Counted from the stretch's first letter, positions 33,276-45,160 are shown. The stretch: 64,000 nt of DNA from Termitomyces sp. T153 (GCA_018296165.2 JACKQL020000012.1:310001-374000); one strand, 5' to 3'. A program made the numbers and translations. The notes: a model not told the origin generated them from the sequence alone.

Positions 33276-34959
33276 GCCACTTTAATGGGGTCCATCTCAG
33301 CCATTCCATGCAAAATGATCAAACCCAGGTACTCTGCTTTGGTCTGTTCAAATTTGCACTTCTCAGGCTTTAAATAGAGCTGGTATTGACAGAGGCATTC
33401 GAAGACAATGCATGTGACCTGGCAATGCTCCTTCAGAGTTTTTGTGTAGATGAGGATATCATCAAGATATATGCAGATGACACCTTCTGCAATAAGATCA
33501 CAGAAAATGTCATTCATCATAGTCTGGAAGGTGGCTGGGCTATTGGTGAGACCAAAGAACATTACCAGAGGTTCAAAAAGTCTACAATTAGTTTGGAATG
33601 CTGCCTTCTACTCATCCCCTTCTTTGATGCATACATTGCTATAGCCCCAGTGGACATCCAACTTTGTGAAGTAGCATGCACCTCAAAGGTTGTTAACAAG
33701 TTCTGAGATGAGTGGCAAAGGATAGCAGTTCTTCACTGTCATTGCTTCTTCTGATGAAAATGACTGGGGAGGCCATTGGAGACTTGTTGGGTTGTATTTG
33801 TCTTGAGCTAAGATTTTCCTGCAGGAAAGCATCCAGTTCATCCTGCTCACAGGGTGCAAGTGGATAGACCTTGCAGCTGGAGGGCTCTGCATCTGATATC
33901 AGCTTAATTGCATAATCCCACTGCTTGAACTCTGGAAGTGAATTAAAGGAGGCCTTGGAGAATACATCCTAAAAGTCATGGAGGTGATTGGGAATCATGC
34001 TATGGAGAGGCTTGGGCTGTGAGTTGGCTGCAAATGCCTCAGTCAGATGCTAAGAAGTAGTCTGACTGGCTCAAATCTCTGCCACTGTAGGAGGGGGGCA
34101 GAGAGTTGTAGCATAGATCCAATTACCCACCTCTATGGTCTCATCTGGAAACTTTGTATCTGGAGTACAGGTCCATTCCCCTCCACCTTCCTCTTCCTCT
34201 GGAGATTCACACCCAACACCCTGGACATCCTTGTGGAGGGCCTCTCTATGAGAGAATGCCAGAGGGGGGGGACTCAGGAGGTCAAGATCAGCATAAGGGA
34301 GATGCACAGCACAACAGGCATGCACAGCAGCATGCTCCCAAACCTTGGCTCTCTGCTCCTTATGGGCTTCTTCTGCACAGGTAATGCAGCAACATGGGCA
34401 ATGACTCATCTTCACCTCACCCTTATTCCAGTCAATCTCTGAGTTGTGTTCACATAGCCAGGTGAACTCCAAGATCATGTCATGCTTTCCCAAACTAGTG
34501 ACAGCAAAAGTGGCTTGCTCTGAGTGGTCTTGGTAGTGAAGGACCAGGTTCACCACAGAGGAAATAGAGCTAGCTTCATTGAGTGTGCCATCAACATTGT
34601 ATATGGGGATAGGATGGGAATGGGAGTGAGTGGTTAGGCAGTGTCATTGCACATAGACAGTGTTGAGGAAGAGGCCTGTTGCACCACTGTCAATGAGAGC
34701 AACCACACTTCAGATCTGCTGAGTGTCCATCATCTCAATTTCCACCTGTAGCTTCAGGGAGTTGCTAGAAGGGGTGGAAGCAACAACATAATGATGGGGG
34801 AGGCAGCATTCCCATGCAGGGATCCAAAGGCATGGGCTAGGGAGTGTGTTTCCAGCTGAGACTTTAGCTGGAGAGGGAGTTTGTACATCTGAGGAGGGGC
34901 TTATTGTTTCAGGCATAGTATCAACAATGGCATCAGATATATTTGATTCTATGGACAGG
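33276..34959 (-). pseudogene. Gypsy C-family fragment, protease to RT
   Basis: Minus-strand piece without LTRs. From right to left: PSPAKVSAGNTLPSPCLW, VASTPSSNSLKLQVEIEMM (protease region), DHSEQATFAVTSLGKHDMIL, CPCCCITCAEEAHKEQ, then RT with KNCYPLPLISELVNNL, FFGLTNSPATFQTMMNDIF and YLDDILIYTKTLKEH. The catalytic YLDD is intact here, unlike the other RT copies in the window where that motif can be read. It ends in KVAGVA where it abuts L sequence. Frameshifts and stops break it elsewhere. Confidence 0.8.
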
Positions 34960-35500
34960 TGTCATGACCCACTCCATAGACCCTGGCATTGTTTCCAGTC
35001 CTCCCCAATGCTCTGCCAAACTGCCCCAACCCTTGTCCACCCTCTGTGCCCACTCCAGGTAACTCCGACACTTCCTCAGCAAACCCCAATGGCTCCCTGA
35101 TCAATTCCGATGCCTTCTCCACAGCTGTTGATGCATCCCCTGAATTCCCCGGAACTCCTGAGACTTCCCTCACCACTCCTGACTACATCACACAACCCCA
35201 ACCCCCCACCCTAATTCCCCCGACCTGCTGGGGAGCACCCAACAACCCTAGAGCAACCCACTTTCCAGCTGATCCCATCAGAATGTCACCGCAGCCTGCT
35301 CCACAATTGCACCTAACACCCATTAACTCCATGCAGCTCCATCAAGCCCTGCAGCCATATCCTCTGTCCTCTGGAGCCACCCAGTAGTTGGTATATAAGT
35401 CATAGAGTAACCCCTGGTACTTTAGTCTTGATATTGCTTGCATCCATCTAGTAAGAATTTGCTAGTGTAGCTGAGCCCCCGTCGTCAGTGGAACCTGACA
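34960..35500 (+). repeat. L-family LTR, sense plus, internally deleted
   Basis: Begins TGTCATGACCCACTCC and ends GGAACCTGACA, but is only 541 bp: the part between gatattgctt (35440s) and ctagtaagaat is missing, about 600 bp compared with full LTRs. Plus-strand TATA in ggtatataagtcatagag near 35390. It is followed by L sense-strand interior. Confidence 0.8.
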
Positions 35501-35532
35501 TAATATCAAGCCTTCCCCTTACCCCGTTCTTG

Positions 35533-35965
35533 ATGTCTGCATATAACCCCATGTACAACTCCGCTGGCTACCTAACCAATGTCTATGGTAGACTGGTACC
35601 TGAAAATCCCTATGCCCCATTCTACCTAGGTCTCCCTGCAGATCAGTATGTCCCTTGTCACTGGACCCCTGACCCCAACCAGGTGTTCTACGCCCCCTCC
35701 ATCAGCCAGGGAATACCTCCAGGCTGGCACCACCCCCTTGCATTCTCTGCCAATAGCAACAATCCCCATATATACCCCAGAGGATACTCCACAGTGCTCC
35801 CTAACCCTACCTACCTTCCCTCCGCCCACTATTACACATACCCAGTCCTTGCTGCAGCCCCAGCCCCTTTGGAGCCCATGGATAATTACTCTTCCCCTCA
35901 TCTACCCTTCTCTGCTCAAGTTCCCCCTTCTTCCAGGCAGCAAAGAGTCAAAGCCTACGTTCAAC
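35533..35965 (+). pseudogene. Pro/Tyr-rich gag-like ORF in sense direction of L
   Basis: ATG at 35533, 33 nt after the LTR border, as in the young element. About 145 codons stay open: MSAYNPMYNSAGYLTNVYGR, GLPADQYVPCHWTPDPNQVF, GWHHPLAFSANSNNPHIYPR, then a basic end (RQQRVKAYVQQRKRS). It is cut at about 35965 by a truncated B-family LTR. Composition (Pro, Tyr, Asn rich, basic C-terminal side) fits the disordered N-terminus of a capsid-type protein. No capsid fold or zinc knuckle is present in what remains, so the assignment is an inference from position. Confidence 0.5.
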
Positions 35966-36251
35966 AACGCAAGAGATCTCTGAAGAACTCCAGAGTTCTC
36001 TGCATTACCTCAGCAACCATTGCCCTAGGGTTAGGAGTAGCTCTGGTCACCTGTACAGTAGTTCCCACACCTCTGCTGCCTGCTAATGTGCTGTGCCAAG
36101 CAGAGGGGATCCTTAGACTTGTTCTCTTTGGATTCCTCTCTGCTAGGTAATTAGTTACTGATTGTATCATCATCTACTCCACTAATATACTTTGGATTCC
36201 CCTCTGCTAGCTGCATGACTCCAATCCGTCACTCCAGAGGTTGCCCTTACA
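35966..36251 (+). repeat. 5' LTR of Gypsy B, left-truncated
   Basis: Matches the last 285 or so bases of 41607-41955 (ctccagagttctctgcatta through gttgcccttaca). Contains cccctctgctag repeats also seen in the other B LTRs. Confidence 0.78.
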
Positions 36252-36344
36252 GCAGAACAAGTTTCCTAAAACTGGCCCAGAAGCTCTGCATAGCTGCAAG
36301 AAACTTCTGAGCTGCTATCCATCACTTCTCCACCAGGATTAAGC

Positions 36345-37513
36345 ATTGTGGAGTTCTATATCTCAGCTTGCCAACCCAGGCACACCCTCAGAGGCCCCAG
36401 CCCCATAGGACAAAGCCTGGACTTGCCTGCTCCACCTAGAAACTCAGGTGCAATTAATGCAATCATCTCTTACTCACTATACAACCAAACTCTCTACTCT
36501 CCATCAGACAATGGATCTTATTCCCCAGTCCCTCCAGGCATTGCTAGAATGCCTAAGCCCTAACTCCACCCCTTCCATAGCTGAGGAACCAGCTCTGCCT
36601 GCCATGGCACCTGCTCCAGCAGCTCCAGTAACCCTGCAGCCACAGATCCCTCACCAGTGCTGCCAGACACATACAATGGTGCTTGCTTATGTAGGGAGCA
36701 ATTCCTACAGTCCTGCCTCACCTACATTCACCTCAGTAGGGACACTTTTGACTCCAATGCATTGAAAATAGCCTGGGTACTGTTATATATAAAGACCAGA
36801 TGTGCCTCCACCTACATGCTGCAAGTTTTCTGCTGTTCCAGAGGTGTGGGGAGCTTCCTGGACTAGGCCACCTTTGAGAAGGACTATTGCACAGAGTTTT
36901 TTCTATTGGACCCTGCCAGGACATTGGCACTGACACTGCATGACAGGGAGCAGTACAGACAAGGAAAGTGTATATTGGATGAGTACACTGACTTGTTCCG
37001 AGCCCTGGTTAAACAGGCCACCTACTCCAATGGCCTCCAGCTGTGCCTCACCTTCTGGGATGGCTTGCACCCTGCCTTGGTGGAATGCATTGACAACCTG
37101 GCAGAGGGTTGTCCTGATGATGAAAAGATTGTGTCATGGTATGAGGTGGCCTAGGACCAATGGCAGCTCATGGAGATATGGAGGGAGCTCCATTGCCCCT
37201 ATTCCATGATGCATTCCATTCTGGTCAGCAACTTCTGCCACCCTGCACCTATTCACCCAGCACTGGCCCTTGCTCCAGCTGCCCTCACCACTCATCCCCT
37301 ACCCCCAGGGATTCCCATGGATGTGGACACCGCCCAACAACTCTGCATGGCCCCACTATTATGCTGGAGATGCAAGAAGCTCAGGCACTTTGCATGGCAC
37401 TGTCCCCTAGGCCTGGAAGTCCACTACCTTTCTGCAGCAGAGCAGGAGGAACTTCTCCTGCAGCTTTTGACTGCAAAAGACACTGCTAGAGCTCTGTCAC
37501 TAGACAAGCCCTG
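36345..37513 (+). pseudogene. gag of Gypsy B
   Basis: The ATG used by the related copy at 61672 is ATA here, so the start is lost. Readable parts: QLMQSSLTHYTTKLSTLHQT, EQFLQSCLTYIHLSRDTFDS, FEKDYCTEFFLLDPARTL, ILDEYTDLFRALVKQATYSN and LVECIDNLAEGCPDDEKIV. These form the gag capsid core. A CCHC zinc knuckle follows, CWRCKKLRHFAWHCP (about 37366-37410), for nucleic-acid packaging. Frameshifts near 36650 and stops at 36865 and 37152 break it. Confidence 0.82.
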
Positions 37514-37589
37514 ATCAGAGTTGACCCTGGAGAAAGCCAATGTGAGCACCTCACCTCCTGAGCTAGAGGGGGATTTTTAGTCAAGCAAC

Positions 37590-38440
37590 AGATGAGGTGT
37601 ATGCCTCCATTGCTAGGTGCTCACAGGTTCTCTTGTCTGTTGATAGAAAATGAAACTGCCTTTTCTGATGCTCTTCATTCTGAGACAGAAGAATCTTAAA
37701 GCCCCCTTCCAGACATACAAACACTAACTCCAGAGCCCCTACTAAGCTCTCCAACACCTCCAAAGGTCCAACAGCGCAGCCCTGCTTAGGTGCCCATTCC
37801 TTGTGCCTCAATGTGGAGATCAAGATGATGGACACCCAGCAAAACCATGGAGTTGCAGCTCTCCTGGACAGTAGAGCAATGCGACTTTTCCTGGACTTGG
37901 AGTTCGTCAAATGCCACAGCCTGACCATGCAGCCCCTTTCCAAGCCCATTCTAGTCTACAACATTGATGGAATGCCCAATAAAGCTGGCACAATTAGCTC
38001 TGTGGTTGACCTGGTTCTCTGCTATTGGAATCACATAGAGCATGCCATATTTGCTGTCACCAGCTTGGGAAGGCAAGACATGATCCTTGGGTTCACATGG
38101 CTCCAAGAGCATAACCCTGAGGTTGATTGGACTAAAGGAGAGGTGACCATGAGTAAATGCCCCAGGAAGTGCTCCACCTGTGCCATGGAGGCTAGAGTGG
38201 AGCATCAGACTCAAGTGTGAGAGCATGCAGCCATCTGAGCATGTTGTGCCAGCCCTCTCCCCTTTGCTGATCTAGACCTCCTGGACCCCCCACCTCTGGC
38301 ATTCCCTCATAGGGAGGCCCTCTACAAGGATGATTGAAGCAATGGCAGAGCCCCAGAGGAGGAGCATGGAGGGGAGTTTGGTGGTATATGTGAACCAGAG
38401 CTCCCAGATGAAGCAATAGAGGCAGGGGATCCAATCTAAA
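37590..38440 (+). pseudogene. aspartic protease region of Gypsy B
   Basis: Retropepsin-like stretch LNVEIKMMDTQQNHGVAALL followed by DSRAMRLFLDLEFV. The catalytic DSG triad reads DSR, so the enzyme would be dead. Further on: LVYNIDGMPNKAGTISSVVD, HAIFAVTSLGRQDMILGFTW and HNPEVDWTKGEVTMSKCP, shared with the copies at 57925 and 63126. Confidence 0.8.
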
Positions 38441-38469
38441 TTACCACTGTCCACCTGTTGCCCTCAGTT

Positions 38470-41400
38470 GCAGGGATCAGGGCTAGCCAGACTACATCCC
38501 AGCAGCTGGCCCAGGCCTTTGCTGCCAATGCCACACCTCAAGAGTTCCAGGATGTAGTACCCCACTACTTGCATGCATTTAAGGACATGTTCTTCAAGGC
38601 CTCCTTTGACTCACTTCTGAAGTGCAAGAGGTAGAACTATGCCATCAAACTGCTGCCCAACTCAGCACCCTCCAGCTGTAAGGTCTACCCCCTCATGCCC
38701 AGAGAGCAGGACAAGCTTGATGCCTTCCTCCAGGAGAACTTGGACTCTGGTCATATCCATCCATCCAAATCCCCAATAGCTTCTTCAGTCTTCTTTATCA
38801 AAAAGAAGGATAGCTCCCTCCAACTGGTCCAGGACTGTTAGATACTCAATGCCATGACAGTGAAGAATTGCTACCCTCTCCCCCTCATCTCTGAGCTCAT
38901 CAACAACCTCTGGGGTGCATGATACTTTACTAAACTGGACATCTGGTGGAGTTACAACAATGTTCACATTCAGGAGGGAGACAAGTAGAAGGCGGCCTTC
39001 TAGACCAACCAGGAATTGTTTGAGCCACTCATTATGTTCTTCAGTCTCACCAACAGCCCAGCCACCTTCCAGACCATGATGAACAACATCTTCTGGGACC
39101 TCATTGTAGAAGGTGTAGTCTGCATGTACCTTGATAACATCCTCATCTACACCAAAATGCTGGAGAAACACCATCAGATCACTTGTCTCATTCTGGAATG
39201 CCTCCACCAGCACCAGCTCAACCTCAAGCCAGAGAAGTGTGAGCTTGAACAAGCCCAGATTGAGTACCTTAGCCTAATCATCTCCCATAGAACTGTGGAG
39301 ATGGACCCAGTGAAGGTGGCAGGTGTGGCAGAGTGGCCAGAGCCCCAGAACAAGAAGGAGGTACAGGCATTCCTTGGTTTTGCAAACTTCTACTGGAGAT
39401 TCATCCAGGACTTCTTGCATCATGCCTGCCTGCTGTTCAACCTCATAGAAAAAGATGTTATATGGAGCTGGGGGCCTCCAGAGCAGACAGCCTTCAACAC
39501 TCTCAAGTGCACCATGACCTCCAGACCTGTTCTCCTCTTCCCAGACAACAACTCTCCCTTCCACATAAAGGCCAACAGCTCTGACTTTGCTACTGGAGCA
39601 GTGCTCTCACAGCAATCTCTGGAGGATGAGAAGTGGCACCCGGTGGCCTTTTACTCTAAAAGCCTAAATGCAGTGGAGCAGAACTATGAGATCCATGACA
39701 AGGAGATGTTGGCTATCATCTGGTCATTTAAGGAGTGGCAGCACTTCCTGGAAGGTGCGCAGCACAAGTTTGAGGTCTGGACAGATCATAAGAATCTTGA
39801 ATACTTCTGGACAGCCAAGAAGCTCAATCACTAGCAGGCCTGATGGTCCCTCTACCTTGCCAACTTTGACTTCTCCTTGCACCACAAGCCTGGCTGGAGC
39901 ATGGGAAAACCAGATGCTCTGTTCTGGAGGGAAGACCATGGAACAGGAAAAGGGGATAATAGTGACATTGTGCTCCTCTGCTCCAACTTGTTTGCAATCT
40001 GAGCTATGGAGGGCCTAGTTGCCAATGGAATAGAGGCAGACATTCTCTAGAACATCCGCTGGGGTAATAGGGACAGTTGACAGGAGGAGCTTGTGGTACA
40101 GGCTGCTTAGATGCTGAAGTCAGGGCATGCTACTGGTGTTAAGGTAGTCTGCGCTGATGAATGGGTTCTCCAACATGGAATCCTGACCTTCTGAGACCAT
40201 ATCTATGTCCCCAATATCCTGGAGCTCCATTGGAGGATTGTGGAGCAACACCACAACTCCTGCATTGCAGGGCATCCTAGGCAGTGGAAGACACTGAAGT
40301 TAGTATCACAGAACTACTGGTGGCCCCAGATGTCCTGGTACATTGGGTCCTACACCAGTACCTGCAATCTCTGCCTCCAGACCAAGCTCCAATGCCAACT
40401 CCCCTATGGACAGTTACACCCACTACTGGTGCCTGCAGAACAGTGGAGCAGAGCATTTGTGAACTTTATTGTAGAGCTCCCCAACACCTATGGTTACAAT
40501 GAGATCATGGTGGTGGTGGACCTGTATGGCAAGAGAGCACACTTCATTCCAACACACACCACCTGCTCCACCATGGATGCCACAAACCTGTACCAGAGGA
40601 ATGTCTGAAAGCTCCATGGCCTCTCCAATGCCTATGTCTTGGATTGGGGACTGCAATTCATGGCAGAGTTCACCTCCAAGCTCTACTGACTGCTTGGAGT
40701 AAAGCTCAACACCACCACTGCCTACCATCCACAATCTGATAGCCAGATAGAGCATGTAAACCAGGAGTTGGTACAGTATCTCTGCCTCTTCTACGACAAG
40801 CACCAAGATGACTGGGACAAACTCCTCCCCAATGCCAAATTCCAGTACAATAACCATGTTTATGCATCCACCCAATTTTCCCCATTCTTTCTCAACACTG
40901 GACAGCACCCACACATGGGTTTTGAACCCCAGGCCTGATCCTTGGAGAATGAGGCAGTAAACAAATTTGTAGACCAGATGAAGAGGTCATAAGAAGAGGC
41001 CCAGGCTGCACTGGCAAAGGCAAAAGATAACATGGCATGATACTATGACCATGGGAGGACCACAGAGCATAGATATCAGCCCAGGGATCAAGTCTACCTA
41101 GATGCCTCTGACATTATGACTACCCATCCCTCAAAGAAGCTGTTACACTGCCAGTTAGAGCCACCCACAGTGGAACAACAGGTAGGACCCTTAGCCTATC
41201 AACTCTGACTCTCCATGGGGATGTGCCAGCTTCATCTAGTGTTCAATGTGGTCAAACCTACCCCAGCCCCTAAAGATCCTATCCCAGGGTGATGTCTGCC
41301 ACTTTCACTGCCCCTGGTGGTGGTCAACAACAATGAAGAGTACAAAGTGGAAGAAATCCTGGACAGCTGTTTATTCCAGAGACAACTACAGTACAAGGTG

Positions 41401-41579
41401 AAGTGGAAAGGCTACAAAATCAAGGATATTTCCTGGGAGCCACAGGAGAATGTACATGCCCCTGGACTTGTTAAGGAGTTCCACTGGAGACATCCAGATG
41501 CGCCATGTGCCATACAAGGAATCTACCCTATCTCACCAGCAGACCAAGCAATCAGGGACTTCTTCTACCCCACACATTG
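38470..41579 (+). pseudogene. pol (RT, RNase H, integrase, chromodomain) of Gypsy B
   Basis: RT: FIKKKDSSLQLVQDC, LPLISELINNLWGA, FFSLTNSPATFQTMMNNIFW and YLDNILIYTKM, again with Asn in place of the second catalytic Asp. RT thumb and RNase H: EWPEPQNKKEVQAFLGFANF, SDFATGAVLSQQSLEDEKWH, YEIHDKEMLAIIWSFKEWQH. Integrase: EQHHNSCIAGHPRQWKTLKL with CNLCLQTK, FIVELPNTYGYNEIMVVVDL and TAYHPQSDSQIEHVNQELV (by frame). Chromodomain at 41317-41580: EEYKVEEILDSCLFQRQLQY, KVKWKGYKIKDISWEPQEN. The protein ends AIRDFFYPTH, 24 nt before the polypurine tract. Stops are scattered. Confidence 0.88.
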
Positions 41580-41606
41580 AGATTCTGCATGCTAGAGGGG
41601 GGGTGA

Positions 41607-41955
41607 TATCAGGGGACTTCCATTTCCAACCTCCATAACTGGTTCCAGCACCTCTGCAGCTTGTTTGACATCTCCAGGGCTCTTTCCAGAACCCCAGAGT
41701 TCTCTGCATTACCTCAGCAACCATTGCCCTAGGGTTAGGAGTAGCTCCAGTCACCTGTACAGTAGTTCCCACACCTCCACCACCCACTGATGCACCATGC
41801 CAAGCAGCAGGGATCCTTAGACTTGTTCTCTTTGGATTCCCCTCTGCTAGGTGATTAGTTACTGATTATATCATTGTCTACTCCACTAATATACTTCAGA
41901 TTCCCCTCTGCTAGCTGCATAACTCCAATCCATCACTCCAGAGGTTGCTCTTACA
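41607..41955 (+). repeat. 3' LTR of Gypsy B
   Basis: 349 bp; starts TATCAGGGGAC (TG changed to TA compared with other copies) and ends GTTGCTCTTACA. Confidence 0.82.
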
Positions 41956-42395
41956 GTGACCACTTTCCTTGACTATACTGAGTTTGTTCTCAAAGGGAAA
42001 GGGCTGCAGTTTTGGTGGGGTCAAGGGGGAAGAACTCCACTCAGAACTCCTTCTCAAACTCCATCCAGCCAGAGAAACTCTCAACTCCTTCTGGGTGTTG
42101 GAAGATATGCAGTGCATAGGTTGAGGCTTGACCAGCCTTCATGTAAGAGAGAACCCAGGCAATTTTCAAAGCATCTGAGATAAAGGATTCACTGCCCAGC
42201 TGGATATAGGTGATACAGGACTGGAGGAAGCATTCTCCAGCCTTACAATCTCCATCATATACATCAGGGAGTGCAGGACAAGGGAGTTTGGAATGAGGAG
42301 CTAAAAGGCCTAAGCCAGATGCAGACACAAACCATTCTGCAGCAGGTGGAGCCAAAAAGCCTGAGCTAGGTGCAGACACAAACTGTAGGAAAACT
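41956..42395 (-). pseudogene. gag fragment, C family
   Basis: Minus-strand gag piece: GLLAPHSKLPCPALPDVYDG, AGECFLQSCITYIQLGSESF, AGQASTYALHIFQHPEGVES and SGWMEFEKEF. It preserves residues that the element at 28023 has deleted. No LTR or start is attached. Confidence 0.75.
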
Positions 42396-42800
42396 TTAGT
42401 GGGTGAAATATGATAAGAACTGGAGAAGGAGAAGGGGAAACAAGTGGATGTCCCCTGACATGTGCACCTTGAAAGACATGCTCAGGACACCCTTTCCAGA
42501 CAATCCCCCAGTCAACTGCCCCCCATCAAAGCCAACAACAAATACCACTATAAAGTCAACTAGATCCTTGACTCCTGCTTGGTTCATGGCCTACCTCAAT
42601 ACTTGGTCCATTGGAAGGGCTACAGGCCTGAGGACAACACTTGGGAACCCCAAACAAAACCTCAATGGAGCCCCCACCAAACTCTGGAACTTTCATTAAC
42701 AATACTCCACCCAGCCCCAAGACCCTTAGGAGTAGTAAACACAGATGGCATTAGTGGGCATAACCCCTGCCTCTGGATTCATTAGGGATTCAACTCCCAT
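42396..42800 (+). pseudogene. chromodomain end of a third Gypsy family
   Basis: Readable as [20 protein letters not shown], a chromodomain core unlike those of families B and C, after a separate piece in another frame (WMSPDMCTLKDMLRTPF). It would be the C-terminus of an integrase. Neither the rest of pol nor an LTR was identified. Confidence 0.65.
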
Positions 42801-43459
42801 GAGTAACCCTCTACATGTTCTTACTTTTTATTCTCTGACAGTCTGAAAAAACTTAGTTACCCAGGCTAAAAGTCCAAAGAAGTCATATATACAGGCTATG
42901 AAGTTACATAATGGTACAAAGGTCATGGGTCCAATGCAGAATACAAGTCCAAGATGCCCCCTTACTCCCCCTGCCCGTCTAGAGCCACTCCCACTATCCT
43001 CCCTACCAGGTCCACCTCCATCTGGGCCACCACTACTTCTAAGATGTCTGGGTGACTTGGGAGGGGCTCCTCAACATCTGTGGCCACCTCCCACCAAGCC
43101 CTGGGATCTGCCATTGTCCTCTATTGGTGTCCCACCAGTAAACACCCCATCTGCCCCACCTCCTGCCTCAACTCCAGCAGAAGATCTCTAGGCATCTGCA
43201 ACAGCCCATTGTGGATGGACCCAAGTGCAGCTGACACCCTGTCAAGGAGAATCATGTGCTCCCTAGCCCAGTCTGCCAGGATGCCTCAGTGCAGTGGGAA
43301 ATAGAGAGATGAGAAGATGTACAAAGCACTCTCCATTGCCTCAAGGCAACCTCATTGGCCAACTACTCCTCATGCTATTGCTCTGTCTTCACCCTGACCC
43401 CTTTTGCCTCTGCAGCTCCTTGCTGCACCTCTGCTCTCTGCTTGGCCCATGCCTCCAAC
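42801..43459. other. mixed repeat remnants
   Basis: Pro/Ser-rich frames around 42900-43300 resemble disordered gag sequence (PTILPTRSTSIWATTT) but have no diagnostic motif. The stretch ends where RT sequence of another element begins. Confidence 0.4.
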
Positions 43460-43986
43460 TGCCGAGTGGCCTGACCCCAGGAACAAGAAGGAAGTTCAGG
43501 CCTTCCTTGGGTTTGTCAATTTCTATCAGAGGTTCATACAGGATTTCTCCCACCATGCACATCCCCTCTTTGACCTCACAGCTAAGGATACTGCATGGTG
43601 GTGGGAGCCCCCACAGCAAGCTGCCTTTGATGCCCTCAAGCAATCTGTGACCTCAAAGCCAGTTCTTCTGTTCCCTGACAATGACTCTCCATTCCATGTG
43701 GAAGCAGATAGCTCAGACTTTGCTACAGGAGCAGTCCTCTCCCAGCAGTCAAAAGAGGATGGCAAATGGCATCCAGTAGCCTTCTACTCCAAAAGCCTTA
43801 ATGTGGTAGAACAGAACTATGAGATCCATGACAAAGAGATGCTGGCAATTATTTGGTCCTTTGAAGAATGGTGGCATTTCTTTGAGGGTACACAGCATAA
43901 GTTTGAAGTCTGGATAGACCACAAGAACCTAGAGTCCTTCTGTTCTGCTAAGAAACTCAATTGACATCAAGCTCAGTGGTCTCTGT
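43460..43986 (+). pseudogene. Gypsy RT/RNase H fragment, part 1
   Basis: Begins EWPDPRNKKEVQAFLGFVNF (RT thumb) and runs open through SDFATGAVLSQQSKEDGKWH and YEIHDKEMLAIIWSFEEWWH to KKLN, a stop, then HQAQWSL at 43986. The next residues lie at 45166 on the far side of a solo LTR. Relatively well preserved: one frame for more than 150 codons. Confidence 0.82.
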
Positions 43987-45160
43987 TGTCAGGTTCCGCT
44001 GACCCCGGGGGCTCAGCTGCACTGGGCGAGTCCTTACTAGGCAGGCATGATCCCCTTGCACTGGTAACCGAACACTCAAAGACATTCCAGGCCCTGGTGG
44101 CTTGTGCGGGTAGTTGGGGGAATGTGATCCAGGCAGATCCGGGAAGGTCCGGAGAAGTCGGATTGTGGAGAAACAAGACGGTCTTGGCGGGGTTCAGGCA
44201 GAAGGCTGTATGGGAGATTCGCGGAAGCAAGGGAGTAGGTGGCTGTGTGATCAATGGGAATGGAGCTGGGGTTTGATGGGAGATCATTTGGAGCTGATGG
44301 AGTCCGGGACCGAGCGAAGAGTGAGGTTCGAACCTGGTAAAGGAGTGTCGGGGTTTGTAATCGTAATTGCGGAGTTTGTGAGGTTGTCAGGGTTGATGAA
44401 GACTTGGGCACAATGGTCGGATGGAGTCACCGAGACAGCGTCAGACAAAATGGGATGGGGTTGATATAGGACAAGAGTAGATTCGAATAGAGGTACGAAA
44501 CAATAACGAGAACAATAACAAAATGGAGACGAGATAAGACCGGGAGACTGAGGTAAGACCGGGAGACTGAGATAAGACCGGGAGACTGAGATAAGACCGG
44601 GAGAACGAGACATGAAACACAAAACACAAAACACAAAAAGGAAACAATCAGACCATAGGTAACGTTAAGCAATATCAAGACTAGAGTACGAGGAGCTACT
44701 CGATGACTTATATACTGACTACCAGAGGACTTCGGGGTATGTCGGCTGTGGCGGCGGGGCTTGGCGGGGCTTGATGGAGTGGGCGGTTGTCGGTTGTGAT
44801 TGAAGATTGTGCCACGCTGATACGTTGATGGGATCATTGGAGAACGTGGGTTGCCCCAAGGTTGTCGTGATACTCCGGAATAGGTCGGAGGAAGCAGGGT
44901 ATTGAGTTGATGATGGGTGGCAAAGATCGGGAACAGCGGGGGTGGTTCTCGGGGTTCGGGAAGCCCAGGGTAAGTGTCAGTGGCTGCGGGGCAGGCACCA
45001 AAGTTGGCCAGGGGGCCGTCGGAGTTAGCCAGGGAGGCATCGGAGTTAGCCGAAGTAGGCACGGGGCATGGGCGGAAGTTCAGCGGAGCGTTGGGGGTCC
45101 CTTTGGGGGTTCGGGGGGTTGATGGACGATGTGCGGGGTTTTGGGGAACGGGTCATGACA
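43987..45160 (-). repeat. solo L-family LTR with target duplication
   Basis: Begins TGTCAGGTTCCGCTGACCCC, ends GGTCATGACA, flanked by tctgt at 43982-43986 and 45161-45165. It keeps many CpGs and is close to the young LTRs, but has an extra gggagactgagataagaccg-type unit (four in a row near 44530-44600). It cuts a Gypsy RNase H gene cleanly. Confidence 0.93.

Larger units (their letters stand above)
35966..41955 (+). mobile_element. Ty3/Gypsy chromovirus 'B', nearly full length, decayed
   Basis: 6-kb element: 5' LTR truncated at its left end (35966-36251), gag, protease, RT, RNase H, integrase and chromodomain in the usual order, polypurine tract (ctagagggggggtga, about 41592-41606), 3' LTR 41607-41955. 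No target duplication can be tested because the left end is lost. Stops and frameshifts occur in all genes. B is a sister of family C: the two share protein order and most motifs, but their LTRs differ. Confidence 0.88.

Noticed and set aside
33276..34959. Target-site duplication for the C-family fragment
   Set aside because: The ends are inside protease and RT sequence; flanks are unrelated L pieces, so this is a rearrangement product, not an insertion with intact ends.
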